DNA of 64,000 nt from an uncultured Methanolobus sp. (lineage in GTDB: Archaea; Halobacteriota; Methanosarcinia; Methanosarcinales; Methanosarcinaceae), in the NCBI RefSeq assembly GCF_963665675.1, contig NZ_OY762426.1, forward strand, positions 496,001-560,000. Direction: 5' to 3'. The notes below the pieces were generated by a model that was not told the DNA's origin, made no database searches, and was given only the letters and a program-made list of their open reading frames with translations. The position numbers and the translations under genes were made by a program. The number at the start of each line of letters is the position of its first letter. Positions within the stretch are counted from its first letter, which is position 1. This document shows, in pieces, positions 8,298 through 17,779 of this stretch.

Positions 8298-8735
8298 TCA
8301 GCAGTATTTGCACAAATAAATGTGCTCTTCATCATATATCAAAACACTGGAACATCCTTAAATATCAAAAACATCGGCATCATTCAGAAGAGGATGGAGA
8401 ATCACAAACTTCGCTCTTTTTAGCGACAAAAAACAACCTGCAAACTAAAAACAAAGTAAGCATCCGCCGAAGGCGGCACATTTCGATGTCGCTATACAGA
8501 ATATTATTCAAAATCCATGCTAAAATCTACAAAAGTTATGCAACGAAAGTTTTCGGGATATTATTAAGAGTTATGCAGATTATTTTGTTTCGTCTTGTAG
8601 GAAAACGCCGGCTTCGCCGGACCCTTTGGGATTGATAAAGTACTCATGACCTGCGATAGATCATGATTTAAGGATTTCTACAGAGCCGAATTTGGGAATG
8701 TATTTATCTTGAAATATCAATAATTATTTCTGGAC
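8298..8735. other. Intergenic region occupied mainly by a MITE copy
   Basis: The region from about 8413 to 8687 is copy D of the MITE-like element. The rest is AT-rich; a TATTTATCTTG stretch near 8700 may be the promoter of the next gene. No other gene seen. Confidence 0.5.
8413..8687 (+). mobile_element. MITE-like element, copy D
   Basis: Contains the CTAAAAACAAAG block, hairpin CCGCCGAAGGCGG, hairpin CCGGCTTCGCCGG, and a clean right terminal repeat AGGATTTCTACAGAGCC ending at 8687. The left terminal repeat is eroded or deleted; only GCTCT at 8413 might remain. Confidence 0.8.
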
Positions 8736-9269
8736 ATGAAAATCAACGATCTGAAAGCAATTCTCAAATTCAGTTCAAGAGAAGAAGCCATATTTGGAAG
8801 ATTCGATCTCCCCAAAGATGCATTCTATCCCATGATCCTTTCACTGAAAACAGGGGGTGCATGGAGCTATTCCACAGATGACCTGAAAAGCATCTCCGTA
8901 ATGAAAATCTTTACAGATTATGATAAAGAAAGCAAAACAGGTCACACCATTGAAGAAGTATGGTTGTTACTGAACCCTGAGTATGTATCAAAAGAAGGCA
9001 CTGTTCACCGGCTGGAAAAATGCGGCGGAAAAGATGAACGTTCCCTTGTTACCCGACCTTATTCAGTTACACTAAAGGCTGAAAGGATAATAGTTGCTTC
9101 TATCAGCACAGCAAAAAAGAAAATATACTTGAAAGAATCACCGGAAAAAACCGTATCCTTTTCAGGTCCGTCCGCTTTCTATGCTGCACATGAGATGGAG
9201 CATCTGGAACATGTAGAAATCGAAGGACTTCCTATGTGGGCTCTTGAATATGAGGAAGTAACTGACTGA
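8736..9269 (+). CDS. Peptide-deformylase-like protein
   Basis: A 177-residue protein I place tentatively in the peptide deformylase fold. In order it has a strand ending in LLNPEYVSKEGTV (residues 77-90, like the LINP segment of deformylases), EKCGGKDE around Cys96 (in place of EGCLS), RPYSVTLKA (like RPxxVxVxA), and AHEMEHLEHVEIEGL with His152, Glu153 and His156 (in place of QHExDHLxG). Cys plus the two His would be the metal ligands. The N-terminal GxGLAAPQ motif is not recognisable. Archaea do not use formyl-methionine, so the substrate is unclear. No operon partners. Confidence 0.55.
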   Translation: MKINDLKAILKFSSREEAIFGRFDLPKDAFYPMILSLKTGGAWSYSTDDLKSISVMKIFTDYDKESKTGHTIEEVWLLLNPEYVSKEGTVHRLEKCGGKDERSLVTRPYSVTLKAERIIVASISTAKKKIYLKESPEKTVSFSGPSAFYAAHEMEHLEHVEIEGLPMWALEYEEVTD

Positions 9270-9272
9270 TTT

Positions 9273-9286
9273 TGCATTTAAATGCA
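9273..9286. promoter_or_regulatory. Perfect 14-bp palindrome upstream of the TPR gene
   Basis: TGCATTTAAATGCA is a perfect palindrome just after the stop codon of the preceding gene, followed at once by a TTTTATATAG TATA-like box. It could be an operator or a weak hairpin; the start codon of the next gene is about 140 bases downstream. Confidence 0.4.
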
Positions 9287-9426
9287 TAGAGTTTTATATA
9301 GATTGTACATGCTTAAAAATGTGTAAATAGAATTATTAAATAGATTAACAATTTAATGACTGAGTTAAAGGTACTGATTATTACAAACCTCCCGGCAGAC
9401 TATTCCGGCATTAAAAAGGTGTTTAC

Positions 9427-10554
9427 ATGGGAATGTTAGATGACGTAAAATCAAAGAAAAAGCAGAAAGCTGCTGAAAACTGGACGAAAATGGCCGATTC
9501 GGCCAAAACAACTGAAAAACAAATAGAATATTACACCAAATCGCTTGATGTCGATCCTTATAATGCGGAAGCATGGTTCAAGAAAGGCAAAGCTCTGGAA
9601 AAAGTAGGAAGATTTGAAGAAGCAAAAAAGAGTTTTGATCTTGCCATAGAAATCGATCCTGATTACCAGGGCCTGATAGGCGGATCACATGGCTCGTCAG
9701 CAGAGATGTCTAATGCTCACTTTATGGAAGAAGATGCGTATGAACCTGAAACTGCTGAACCTGTAATCGAAGAAGAAATGATGGAAGAAGAGTCCATTTC
9801 CGAGCCTGAAATCATCCATACAGAACCAGAGGAAATTTCCGATGAAAGTATTTCATCATACAGCCCACCAGTTGGTGATGAATCCGTATTCAGCAACGTA
9901 GTTTCAGGAGAGAATACTGACAATGTTTCTCCTTCGGATTCAAATCATGATTCTGTAGAAGAGCAGGAAGTCCGGGAAGAATTTGTTGAAGACATAGCCG
10001 CAGAGCCCGAATTAACATCCGATTTCGGACCGGAGTCAGTTTCAGAATCCCAGGCAGAACCTGAAACCATTTCTGAACAGGATTCAGGATATGAATCCCG
10101 TGGAGAGCCTGAAGAGAATGTTTTCGGAAGCAGTCCTGTTCCCCAACCAGAACCCACGGAACATGATGTAATCTCAGGTTCACCGCCAGTTGATAAAAAT
10201 GATGAATCCGTATTCTCATCACCATCTTCACCAGTTGCCCAGGAGCCGGTTTCGTCTTACACAGCCGAAGAAAATGTCATTGGAAGGAAGGGGGCTGAGA
10301 CAATAAGGTCTGCACCTGTAAGTGCTCCTTCAAGCACACCTGTGGCCGCTTCGGTGCCTCCGGTGTCAGACTCACCAAAAAGGCAGGCAGCAGGATATGA
10401 ATCATCTTCCGGTAGTATAGCAGGTTCAAAACCAATTGCAATTTCAGGAGCTGATCTTGTGGATATAAGAATACCATTAAATGAAACGATCAAATTCTGG
10501 GCAATAGGCATTGTTGCAATGCTAATTGTACTGATTCTCTCTAAGGTCCTTTAA
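9427..10554 (+). CDS. Tail-anchored TPR protein with long acidic disordered region
   Basis: A 375-residue protein with three parts: a lysine-rich N-terminus and about two tetratricopeptide repeats (residues 30-80: DPYNAEAWFKKGKALEKVGR and the following FEEAKKSFDLAIEIDPDY); some 240 residues dominated by Glu, Ser, Pro and Val that are probably disordered; and a single C-terminal hydrophobic helix (FWAIGIVAMLIVLILSKVL) ending at the last residue. This suggests a tail-anchored membrane protein displaying the TPR domain in the cytoplasm. The ATG follows AAAAAGGTG by 6 bases. Partner and function unknown. Confidence 0.75.
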   Translation: MGMLDDVKSKKKQKAAENWTKMADSAKTTEKQIEYYTKSLDVDPYNAEAWFKKGKALEKVGRFEEAKKSFDLAIEIDPDYQGLIGGSHGSSAEMSNAHFMEEDAYEPETAEPVIEEEMMEEESISEPEIIHTEPEEISDESISSYSPPVGDESVFSNVVSGENTDNVSPSDSNHDSVEEQEVREEFVEDIAAEPELTSDFGPESVSESQAEPETISEQDSGYESRGEPEENVFGSSPVPQPEPTEHDVISGSPPVDKNDESVFSSPSSPVAQEPVSSYTAEENVIGRKGAETIRSAPVSAPSSTPVAASVPPVSDSPKRQAAGYESSSGSIAGSKPIAISGADLVDIRIPLNETIKFWAIGIVAMLIVLILSKVL

Positions 10555-10667
10555 GGCCTCATATAGACTACATTTCAAAATAAAGTTAAATCCATATCCG
10601 TTTTTGCGGATATTTTCGTTTTTTAATACTTATCCTTATCTAGCATGAGAACAAAACAGTTGCACTA

Positions 10668-11399
10668 ATGTTCGGACGATTCAGGTACAATAATAACACA
10701 TTTTACGGAGAAGTGCATGACGGTAAAGTTGCTTCTGTAGAAGGCTCTTTCATGGAGTGTGAACTCTCAGATCTGGAAATACTTCCACCTTCAACTCCTT
10801 CCAAGGTAGTATGTGTGGGTCTGAATTATCATGACCATGCAAAAGAACTTGGTCTTAGTGTTCCTGATGAACCAATACTTTTCATAAAGCCACCATCTTC
10901 TGTAATCGGACAGCACGGAAAGATCATGTGTCCGAAGACAAGCAAAAGGGTTGATTATGAAGCAGAACTTGCAATAGTGATCGGCAAAAGATGCAAGAAC
11001 ATAACATATGGCCGTGCCTACGATGTTATTGCCGGTTTTACCTGTTTTAATGATGTTACTGCCCGTGATCTCCAGCAGAAAGATGGCCAATGGACCAGGT
11101 CTAAAAGTTTTGATACTTTTGCACCGGTGGGGCCTTTTGTAGTTCCTGTCGAGGACTTCAACCCGGAGGATGCTTCCATTGTGACCCGGGTAAATGGCGA
11201 AGTAATGCAGGATTCAAATATCAGCAATCTAATATTTGATATCCCTTATCTGCTGGAGTTCATTTCAGGAATAATGACACTGGAAGTCGGTGATATTATT
11301 GCAACAGGAACTCCTCCCGGAGTTGGAGAACTTCATCCAGGAGATGTTGTTGAAGTAGAAATTGAAGGAATAGGAACATTGGTCAACGAGGTTGCATAA
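10668..11399 (+). CDS. Fumarylacetoacetate hydrolase family protein
   Basis: A 243-residue FAH-family enzyme. The N-terminal [16 protein letters not shown] is the small domain; the catalytic domain shows [43 protein letters not shown] (metal-binding Glu residues), [14 protein letters not shown] and [14 protein letters not shown]. The family includes acylpyruvases and oxaloacetate decarboxylase/tautomerases acting on 2-oxo acids with Mg2+. The exact substrate is unknown. Its stop overlaps the ATG of the next gene by one base, so both are probably co-translated. Confidence 0.9.
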   Translation: MFGRFRYNNNTFYGEVHDGKVASVEGSFMECELSDLEILPPSTPSKVVCVGLNYHDHAKELGLSVPDEPILFIKPPSSVIGQHGKIMCPKTSKRVDYEAELAIVIGKRCKNITYGRAYDVIAGFTCFNDVTARDLQQKDGQWTRSKSFDTFAPVGPFVVPVEDFNPEDASIVTRVNGEVMQDSNISNLIFDIPYLLEFISGIMTLEVGDIIATGTPPGVGELHPGDVVEVEIEGIGTLVNEVA

Positions 11400-11698
11400 T
11401 GCTATTCGATCAGGTAAACAGAGAGCTGGAACTTTCCCAGCGTCATTTAGAGGTTTTAAAAGTGGTCGTTGAAAGAGGGCCAATAGGCATACTTAAGCTG
11501 GCGGAAGAGACAGGTATGCCAACACATAAAGTACGCTATTCTCTACGTGTACTTGAACAGGAACAATTGATCAAGCCTTCATCGCATGGAGCGATTGCGG
11601 GTGATTCTGTGAAAGAGTTCCTTTCTGATTTCGAACAAAACATCAATGAACTGATCGGCAAGGCTGAAGCAGTGAAAGAAACAGGTAACTCCTTTTAA
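11399..11698 (+). CDS. Small winged-helix transcriptional regulator
   Basis: A 99-residue DNA-binding protein. LELSQRHLEVLKVVVERGPIG starts the winged helix, with ETGMPTHKVRYSLRVLEQE as the helix-turn-helix and LIKPSSHGAIAG as the wing. The C-terminal helix may be for dimerisation. Its ATG overlaps the stop codon of the FAH-family gene (TAATG), so it probably senses or regulates that gene's pathway. Similar small archaeal regulators are common in methanogens. Confidence 0.8.
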   Translation: MLFDQVNRELELSQRHLEVLKVVVERGPIGILKLAEETGMPTHKVRYSLRVLEQEQLIKPSSHGAIAGDSVKEFLSDFEQNINELIGKAEAVKETGNSF

Positions 11699-11794
11699 GT
11701 GAAATCAGCAGATCAGCTTTATCTGACCATATATTTTAAGTCCAGTTCTTATAATTCACTTTACTATATTGATAACTATATTGATTATTGCAGT

Positions 11795-11811
11795 CCTGAA
11801 ACACTTTCAGG
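11795..11811 (+). promoter_or_regulatory. Leader hairpin upstream of gltX
   Basis: CCTGAAA CAC TTTCAGG is a perfect 7-bp stem with a 3-base loop, 50 bases before the gltX start codon, with no T-run behind it. It could shape the 5' untranslated region. Confidence 0.35.
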
Positions 11812-11860
11812 ATTCCGGCATTTGATCTTTTATTATCACATTTGATTCCGGAGATCTATA

Positions 11861-13570
11861 ATGACTTTAACTGACGACGATAAAAAGACCATAGAAAAAT
11901 ATGCTTTGCAGAATGCTGTTAAATACGGCCAGGCACCGCAGTTGGGTGCTGTTATGGGTCGCGTCATGGGCGAATGTGCCCACCTGCGTCCAATGGCAAA
12001 AGAAGTAGGACCGGTAATCCAGCAGATCCTTGCAGAGGTTGCAAAAGAAACACCTGATCAGTGGCAGGCTCGTCTTGAAGCTCTTGCCCCTGAACTTATA
12101 GAAGAGCTCAATACAAAGAAAGAGCCTGACAAGGGTTTGAAAGCACTGGATGTTGAAGAAGGACAGCAGGTAGTTATGCGTTTTGCACCAAACCCAAATG
12201 GTCCTCCAACTCTTGGGAGTACCCGTGGTATCGTTGTTAATTCCGAATACGTAAAGAAATATGGTGGCAAGTTCATCATACGCTTCGATGACACCGACCC
12301 GCAGACAAAGCGCCCGATGCTTGAAGCATACGACTGGTATGTGGATGACTGTAAATGGCTGGGAGCAGACCCTGATGAAGTAGTAATCGCTTCAGACAGG
12401 ATGCCAATATATTACGACTATGCCCGTAAGCTGATAGAAATGGGACATGCATATGTCTGTTTCTGTGACGGTGCGGATTTCAAGAAATTCAAGGATGCAA
12501 AGGAAGCATGCCCTCACAGGAACGCAAGTCCTGAAGATAACATGGAACACTGGAACAAGATGGTTGCAGGAGAATACGAGGAAAGAGCTGCTGTCCTGCG
12601 TATAAAGACTGATATTACTCACAAAGACCCTGCCCTTCGTGATTTCGGAGCTTTCAGGATTGTTAAGGTTCCTCACCCACGCCCGGAAGTAGATGACAAG
12701 TACTGTGTCTGGCCTTTGCTTGACTTTGAGGGCGCAATTGAGGACCATGAACTCGGAATGACTCATATCATCAGGGGTAAGGACCTGATGGACAGTGAAA
12801 AGCGCCAGACCTATATCTATAATTACCTTGGCTGGGAATATCCGAAAACAACTCACTGGGGTCGCGTTAAAATGCACGAGTTCGGTAAGTTCAGCACAAG
12901 CGGACTTCGCAAAGCTATTGAAGATGGTGAATATTCAGGGTGGGACGACCCACGTCTTCCAACACTGAGAGCACTTCGCAGAAGAGGAATTCTCCCTGAG
13001 GCGATTCGCAAGTTCTTCATAGAAATGGGCGTAGGAGAAACTGATGTCAGCATCAGTATGGACACACTTTACGCAGAGAACCGTAAGCTTGTGGACCCTG
13101 TTGCAAACAGGTATTTTTTTGTATGGAATCCAGTTGAGATAGAAATCACAGATTCAGAACCATGCACAGTGAATCCTTCACTTCATCCGACTGAGGACAG
13201 GGGATGTCGCGAGATAGAAGTTGCCGATAAGGTTTACATCTGCAGTGAAGATGTTGAAAAACTCCAGGTCGGTTCTAAACTCAGACTAAAGGACCTTTTC
13301 AATGTGGAAATCACTTCCACAGAGCCTCTGCAGGCAAAGCATATCGGTGATTCCATTGAATCGGTGAAGAAGGAGAAGATGAGAATCATCCACTGGGCTC
13401 CTACAGATGGAGTTTCTGTAAAGGTATTGTCACCTGACGGAGAGTTCACAGGTATCAGTGAAAAACAGATCACAAGCGAGCTTGATAAGGTCGTGCAGTT
13501 CGAAAGATTCGGATTCTGCCGCATCGACTCTGTTGACGGTGAAGTTGTGGCTTATTATACACATAAGTGA
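11861..13570 (+). CDS. gltX: Glutamyl-tRNA synthetase, archaeal type
   Basis: A 569-residue class Ib synthetase that charges tRNA-Glu (and, in archaea using the transamidation route, tRNA-Gln). The long helical N-terminal extension (about 95 residues) is typical of archaeal enzymes. RFAPNPNGPPTLGSTRG (from residue 107) is the HIGH-region equivalent with Thr-Leu-Gly-Ser in place of the canonical His-containing motif; FDDTDPQTKRP follows, and FSTSGLRKAIEDG takes the KMSKS position. The C-terminal beta-barrel anticodon domain resembles GlnRS. A GGAG site 8 bases upstream supports the ATG. A hairpin with T-run follows. Confidence 0.95.
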   Translation: MTLTDDDKKTIEKYALQNAVKYGQAPQLGAVMGRVMGECAHLRPMAKEVGPVIQQILAEVAKETPDQWQARLEALAPELIEELNTKKEPDKGLKALDVEEGQQVVMRFAPNPNGPPTLGSTRGIVVNSEYVKKYGGKFIIRFDDTDPQTKRPMLEAYDWYVDDCKWLGADPDEVVIASDRMPIYYDYARKLIEMGHAYVCFCDGADFKKFKDAKEACPHRNASPEDNMEHWNKMVAGEYEERAAVLRIKTDITHKDPALRDFGAFRIVKVPHPRPEVDDKYCVWPLLDFEGAIEDHELGMTHIIRGKDLMDSEKRQTYIYNYLGWEYPKTTHWGRVKMHEFGKFSTSGLRKAIEDGEYSGWDDPRLPTLRALRRRGILPEAIRKFFIEMGVGETDVSISMDTLYAENRKLVDPVANRYFFVWNPVEIEITDSEPCTVNPSLHPTEDRGCREIEVADKVYICSEDVEKLQVGSKLRLKDLFNVEITSTEPLQAKHIGDSIESVKKEKMRIIHWAPTDGVSVKVLSPDGEFTGISEKQITSELDKVVQFERFGFCRIDSVDGEVVAYYTHK

Positions 13571-13577
13571 AAAGAAA

Positions 13578-13612
13578 AGGGAACTTCAAATCCCTATTCT
13601 TTTTTCGTTTTT
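13578..13612 (+). terminator. Terminator after gltX
   Basis: AGGGA (13578-13582) pairs with TCCCT (13591-13595), followed by a strongly T-rich tail to 13612. Confidence 0.55.
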
Positions 13613-13614
13613 AT

Positions 13615-13915
13615 GACTCAGTAAAAATCCTGTTTACCTGAGTGACAGAAACATTGCTTTTTTATGTCCACAAAAACAGCCTGCAATCTAAAAACAAAAT
13701 GGCTACCCGCCAAAGGCGGCACGTTGCTATGATTCTGTATAGAAGATTATTGCAAATACCATGTATTTATACTAATAATTCCACGGAAGCTCTTAAGAAA
13801 GTGTTCCAGAGCATTATGCAGATTATTTTGTTTTTTCTTGTGGGAAAACGCCGGCTTTGCCGGACCCTTCGGGAGAACTCATTTATTCATGACTTACGTA
13901 ACTTCGTTTACAAAC
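13615..13915 (+). mobile_element. MITE-like element, copy C
   Basis: Starts at a diverged terminal repeat (CTCAGTAAAAATCCTG) and carries the CTGAGTGACAGAAAC segment, the CTAAAAACAAAA block, hairpin CCGCCAAAGGCGG and hairpin CCGGCTTTGCCGG with ACCCTTCGGG. The right terminal repeat has been lost. It fills most of the gap between gltX and the next gene. Confidence 0.8.
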
Positions 13916-13998
13916 CATCATAATTTTCTAATGGAATGAATTATATAGAGCCATTTTTATCCAAAAAGTCTTTTTTCCAGTTCATTGTTTTACTTAAC

Positions 13999-14964
13999 AT
14001 GGATTCTCATCCCAAATGCAGTTTTTCACGCCCAATAATTGTAATCAGCAGATGTCTTGGATTTGATAACTGTCGCTATGACGGAGAGATTGTTCAATTT
14101 CCTTTAGCAGAAACACTGAAACCATTTGTTGAATTTATTGATGTGTGTCCTGAGTATGATATTGGACTTGGGATTCCAAGGGAACCTATAGTCATAATTG
14201 AAGATATCGATGACATCAACCGTAAATTGATTCAGCCGGCAACAGGACTTGATCTGACTGATAAGATGGAAGCATTTTCACACCTCTATCTTGAAAAACG
14301 GGATGATTTTCATGGCTTCATATTAAAATCAAAATCTCCGTCATGTGGTGTCGGAACTACAAAAGTATTCCCGGATGCAGGAACAGATGAATATATTCAT
14401 CATGAAGGAAATGGTTTCTTTGCAGAGACGATACTTCAGAATTATCCTGATATTCCGGTCATAGATGAAGAACAGATCAAAGACCCGGTAAAATGTGACC
14501 ATTTTCTGACACGGGTCTTTGTGATGGCGTCGTTTATGGATGCATGCGCTTCGTGCAAGATTCATGCACTTGTTGAATTTCATACTGCAAACAAGCTGCT
14601 CTTCATGGCACATAACAAACAGATGATGACTGCAATGGGAAATATTGTTGCAAACAGGACTAATATCCCGGTTGAGAAAGTCTATGAGGATTACACTGAA
14701 CATTTAATGGAGATAATATCCGAGGCTCCACAAAGTGGTTCTGTTATCAATGCTTTTATGCATGCGTTCGGTTATTTTTCAAGACATCTCAGTGCCCCTG
14801 AAAAATTCGGATTCATGCAGCAATTGCAAAAGCTACGAAAGGATGCTTCTGTAATATTTGAATTAAAGGCATGGTTCAGGGAAATGTCAGAAAAATATAA
14901 TGTGGAATATCTCTTAAGACAGACATTTTTCTGTCCTTATCCACCGGAATTATCTCTGCCCTAA
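13999..14964 (+). CDS. DUF523-DUF1722 fusion protein (YbgA-like)
   Basis: A 321-residue two-domain protein. The N-terminal DUF523 part has VISRCLGFDNCRYDG with conserved cysteines, then DVCPEYDIGLGIPREPI and LKSKSPSCGVG, all hallmark segments. The C-terminal DUF1722 (YbgA-like) domain shows ALVEFHTANKLLFMAHN and a conserved YxxH-like helical pattern. Function is not established; thiouracil-desulfurase-like activity has been associated with some DUF523 proteins. The frame also contains an ATG at 13936, but that extension is hydrophobic and unlike the family, so I prefer 13999. Confidence 0.85.
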   Translation: MDSHPKCSFSRPIIVISRCLGFDNCRYDGEIVQFPLAETLKPFVEFIDVCPEYDIGLGIPREPIVIIEDIDDINRKLIQPATGLDLTDKMEAFSHLYLEKRDDFHGFILKSKSPSCGVGTTKVFPDAGTDEYIHHEGNGFFAETILQNYPDIPVIDEEQIKDPVKCDHFLTRVFVMASFMDACASCKIHALVEFHTANKLLFMAHNKQMMTAMGNIVANRTNIPVEKVYEDYTEHLMEIISEAPQSGSVINAFMHAFGYFSRHLSAPEKFGFMQQLQKLRKDASVIFELKAWFREMSEKYNVEYLLRQTFFCPYPPELSLP

Positions 14965-15081
14965 AAACAATCCCGGTTAATTCATGCCTTTTATGCCTGA
15001 AGCAGATAGTTTGATATGTTTTGAGCATCCATATTCTATTGTCGGTACACTGCATGTGGGAAATCTGAAGGAGATGCTATC

Positions 15082-15324
15082 GTGGAAGACAATAATGATA
15101 TGGAATTAACAGATGTTCAGGAATCTGATGAAGAAGAAAAACTGATAGAAGTTTGTCCCGTATGTGGAAGTCCTGATCTTTATTATGAGGCAGGTGGCAC
15201 TGAAGGTCTTTATCACTGCAAGTACTGTGGTTATATCGGCGGTTTTGTCATTGATGCAAATCCAAGGATGATGAAACTCATACGTGATGAATACGAAAGT
15301 AAAGCACGCGTTTCCGAATTATAA
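15082..15324 (+). CDS. Small zinc-ribbon protein
   Basis: An 80-residue protein with an acidic N-terminus and a zinc ribbon CPVCGSPDLYYEAGG...YHCKYCGYIG (Cys pairs near residues 28-31 and 48-51). It is typical of small archaeal zinc-finger proteins of unknown function. The start is GTG, supported by AAGGAG 8 bases upstream. A symmetrical hairpin separates it from convergent rps3ae. Confidence 0.75.
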   Translation: MEDNNDMELTDVQESDEEEKLIEVCPVCGSPDLYYEAGGTEGLYHCKYCGYIGGFVIDANPRMMKLIRDEYESKARVSEL

Positions 15325-15372
15325 AAGTTGCACTTTCCCAAAACGCAATCAACTAAGAAAAAAGAGATATTC

Positions 15373-15390
15373 AGGTGGCACATGCCACCT
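15373..15390. terminator. Bidirectional terminator hairpin between convergent genes
   Basis: AGGTGGCA CA TGCCACCT is a perfect 8-bp stem between the zinc-ribbon gene (+) and rps3ae (-). T-rich tracts flank it on each strand. Confidence 0.6.
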
Positions 15391-15413
15391 ATTTATTGTT
15401 TTAAGTTTTAAAA

Positions 15414-16004
15414 TTAAGCTTTTGCAGGAACAGACAATACTTCTGTCTTTCTGATCTCTACTCTTCTGAGTGGATAGATTGACTTTGCGTTCCTGTAGAT
15501 GTTTGCGGAAAGCTTGCCCATGATGGCTTCTTCGACGAACTGCTCATAGCTAAGCTCTGCTGCACGTTCCTCAGCGATCTTGACCATTACTTCCCTGATA
15601 CCTTTGATCTGGCTGCTTCTTGCTCTCTTGACGGTGAAGCAGATTGGCTTTACTCTGATTTTGTAGCCATCCTTTGTTGTTACGTCAAGGTTTGCGTCAA
15701 TTCTTGATGTCTGGCGCTTTACAATTGAACGAAGGTAATCTGTTGTGATCTCGTGACCAAGGAATCTTGTGTTTGCAGTGTCGCCGTTGACATCGCTGAT
15801 CTCGAGTCTGAGTTTTGTGTTATGCTTTGTGAAATCGTTAGCAATTTCGCCAACCGTGGTCTCAACGACACGACCGATGAGCTGCTCAGGCTCCTCTGCA
15901 GGTGTAACGCCAATGTTTGTCCTGCTCATAAATTCCGGTGTTTCTACGTTGTACCATGTCTTTGACTTCCATTTGTCTAACTTTCTCTGCACTTTCCTTG
16001 CCAA
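15414..16004 (-). CDS. rps3ae: 30S ribosomal protein S3Ae (eS1)
   Basis: A 196-residue protein of the S3Ae/eS1 family, a small-subunit protein shared by archaea and eukaryotes. It starts [18 protein letters not shown], followed by the conserved [22 protein letters not shown], and [20 protein letters not shown] segments and the C-terminal [14 protein letters not shown]. Length and start match the family. In many euryarchaea this gene sits with pcc1, recJ and rps15; here those lie 6-14 kb away. Confidence 0.95.
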   Translation of the reverse strand: MARKVQRKLDKWKSKTWYNVETPEFMSRTNIGVTPAEEPEQLIGRVVETTVGEIANDFTKHNTKLRLEISDVNGDTANTRFLGHEITTDYLRSIVKRQTSRIDANLDVTTKDGYKIRVKPICFTVKRARSSQIKGIREVMVKIAEERAAELSYEQFVEEAIMGKLSANIYRNAKSIYPLRRVEIRKTEVLSVPAKA

Positions 16005-16319
16005 GTAATAATTCCTCCGAGTGAGTGTGATTTAATAATAAATTTAGTGAAATTGTAATCTGTAATTGTTCAACGAGCTGTCATAAATAATTATGATATA
16101 GTGTATGCACTGATAAATTGGCTCTCTATACTATGCATATCCATATATAAATAGATCGGTTAGGTCTGATTCAGAAAAAGTTCGTACCAAATCTACATTC
16201 GGTCAACAATGGTTACAAAAAGTATTTTATGAATAAATACTTCTCTATGGCAACCACAGTTGAACAACTGTAAAAACGGTACATTTTATCTCATAACTAT
16301 AAGCTCAAGGAGCACTTCA
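16005..16319. other. Divergent promoter region between rps3ae and thiM
   Basis: About 315 bases of AT-rich sequence. CATATATAAATAG near 16142-16155 is a good archaeal TATA candidate. I looked for a TPP riboswitch ahead of thiM and saw no THI-box core. No gene found. Confidence 0.45.
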
Positions 16320-17105
16320 ATGAAAAATCCGCTTGAATCTATAAGGGAATCTAAACCACTGGTCCACCATATTACCAACTGGGTAACGATATACGACTGT
16401 GCTAATATGACAAGGGCCTTCGGTGCACTTCCTGTAATGGCCCATGCACCTGAAGAAGCTGCAGACATGACAGGTATCGCATCTGCACTTGTTCTTAACA
16501 TCGGCACACTCACAACAGAACTTATCGATTCAATGCTGATCTCAGCCCGCACTGCAAACAAAAAGAACATACCTGTGGTACTTGATGCCGTAGGTGTTGG
16601 TGCCACAAATTTCCGCGATGAAATGGCAGCAAAGATACTCGATTCAGTCCGTATCGATATTATCAAAGGTAACTATTCTGAAATTGCAAAACTTGCAGGT
16701 GAAAACGCAATAACAAGAGGAGTCGAGGCTACATCCATTGAAGCAAATCCAAAAAAGATCGCAAAGGAATTTGCAAAAGCAAGGTCATGTGTTGTTGCCA
16801 TGACCGGTGCAGAAGACATCATCAGTGATGGAAAAAAGACCTTCGTGGTAAAGAACGGCCATGAGTCAATGGGCATGATAGTAGGTACCGGATGCATGGC
16901 TGCATCAGTTATCGGTTCATTTGCCGCTGTCAATGAAGACTACTGTGATGCTGCAAAGGATGCACTCTGCTATTTCGGAATTGCAGGCCAGCTTGCAGCC
17001 GTAAACTCAAATGGCCCGGGAACGTTCAAGGCCTACTTTTACGATGAGGTATCCAACCTCACAGATGAAAAAGCGCAGTCCATGTTGAACTTTGAAGAGT
17101 GCTGA
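16320..17105 (+). CDS. thiM: Hydroxyethylthiazole kinase
   Basis: A 261-residue ribokinase-like enzyme that phosphorylates 4-methyl-5-(2-hydroxyethyl)thiazole for thiamine synthesis or salvage. Visible motifs are [62 protein letters not shown] and [13 protein letters not shown], the latter being the catalytic anion-hole region. ATG at 16320 has AAGGAG 7 bases upstream; an in-frame ATG at 16260 lacks one. It is followed without a gap by thiE, forming a two-gene thiamine operon. Confidence 0.92.
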   Translation: MKNPLESIRESKPLVHHITNWVTIYDCANMTRAFGALPVMAHAPEEAADMTGIASALVLNIGTLTTELIDSMLISARTANKKNIPVVLDAVGVGATNFRDEMAAKILDSVRIDIIKGNYSEIAKLAGENAITRGVEATSIEANPKKIAKEFAKARSCVVAMTGAEDIISDGKKTFVVKNGHESMGMIVGTGCMAASVIGSFAAVNEDYCDAAKDALCYFGIAGQLAAVNSNGPGTFKAYFYDEVSNLTDEKAQSMLNFEEC

Positions 17106-17110
17106 AACCG

Positions 17111-17752
17111 ATGATACAAAAAAGATTGTTGCTGGATGAAATTGATTTCTACCTTGTGACAGATTCCGGTCTGTCCAAAGCAGGTACACTTTCAGATGTG
17201 GAAAAAGCTGTTGCTGCAGGGTGCAGGGCCATACAATACCGTGAGAAATCCATCAGCACAAAGGAAATGATACTTGAGGCTGCTAAGATCAAAGAAATAT
17301 GCGGAGACGAGTCAATTTTCCTTGTGAATGATCGCGTTGATGTTGCTTTAGCAGTAGATGCCGATGGTGTGCATATCGGACAGGACGATATGCCAATTGA
17401 AACAGCAAGACGCCTTCTCGGACCTGATAAAATAATCGGCCTCTCAGTCCATAATGTGGAAGAGGCGCTGGAAGCAGAAAAAATGGGTGCTGATTATGTA
17501 GGACTTGGCCCTATATTTAATACTTCTACTAAAAAAGATGCAGGAAATAGCATCGGTTCTGAAAACATCCGTCCTGTAAAAGATGCTATCAAAATCCCTG
17601 TTGTAGCTATAGGTGGCATCAATAAAGAGAACAGTGAAAGTGTGATTGAGGGTGGTGCTGACAGTCTGGTTGCTATTTCTGCTGTTGTTTGCAGTGATGA
17701 TGTGGGACAGGAAACCAGGGATTTTATTGACCTGATACAAAGAACCAGATAA
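17111..17752 (+). CDS. thiE: Thiamine-phosphate synthase
   Basis: A 213-residue TIM barrel that couples HMP pyrophosphate to thiazole phosphate. Motifs: [71 protein letters not shown] and [15 protein letters not shown] at 17099 overlapping the thiM stop is an alternative start; I prefer the ATG at 17111 because the family begins near there. It is co-transcribed with thiM. A MITE copy follows 27 bases after the stop. Confidence 0.92.
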   Translation: MIQKRLLLDEIDFYLVTDSGLSKAGTLSDVEKAVAAGCRAIQYREKSISTKEMILEAAKIKEICGDESIFLVNDRVDVALAVDADGVHIGQDDMPIETARRLLGPDKIIGLSVHNVEEALEAEKMGADYVGLGPIFNTSTKKDAGNSIGSENIRPVKDAIKIPVVAIGGINKENSESVIEGGADSLVAISAVVCSDDVGQETRDFIDLIQRTR

Positions 17753-17779
17753 CAAAGTTAAATATAATCTTTATTTTTG

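Noticed and set aside
9717..10231. Several reverse-strand ORFs across the TPR gene
   Set aside because: They arise from the biased Glu/Ser/Pro codons of the acidic region and have no domain or ribosome binding site.
16005..16319. TPP riboswitch ahead of thiM-thiE
   Set aside because: I could not find the conserved THI-box core sequences.
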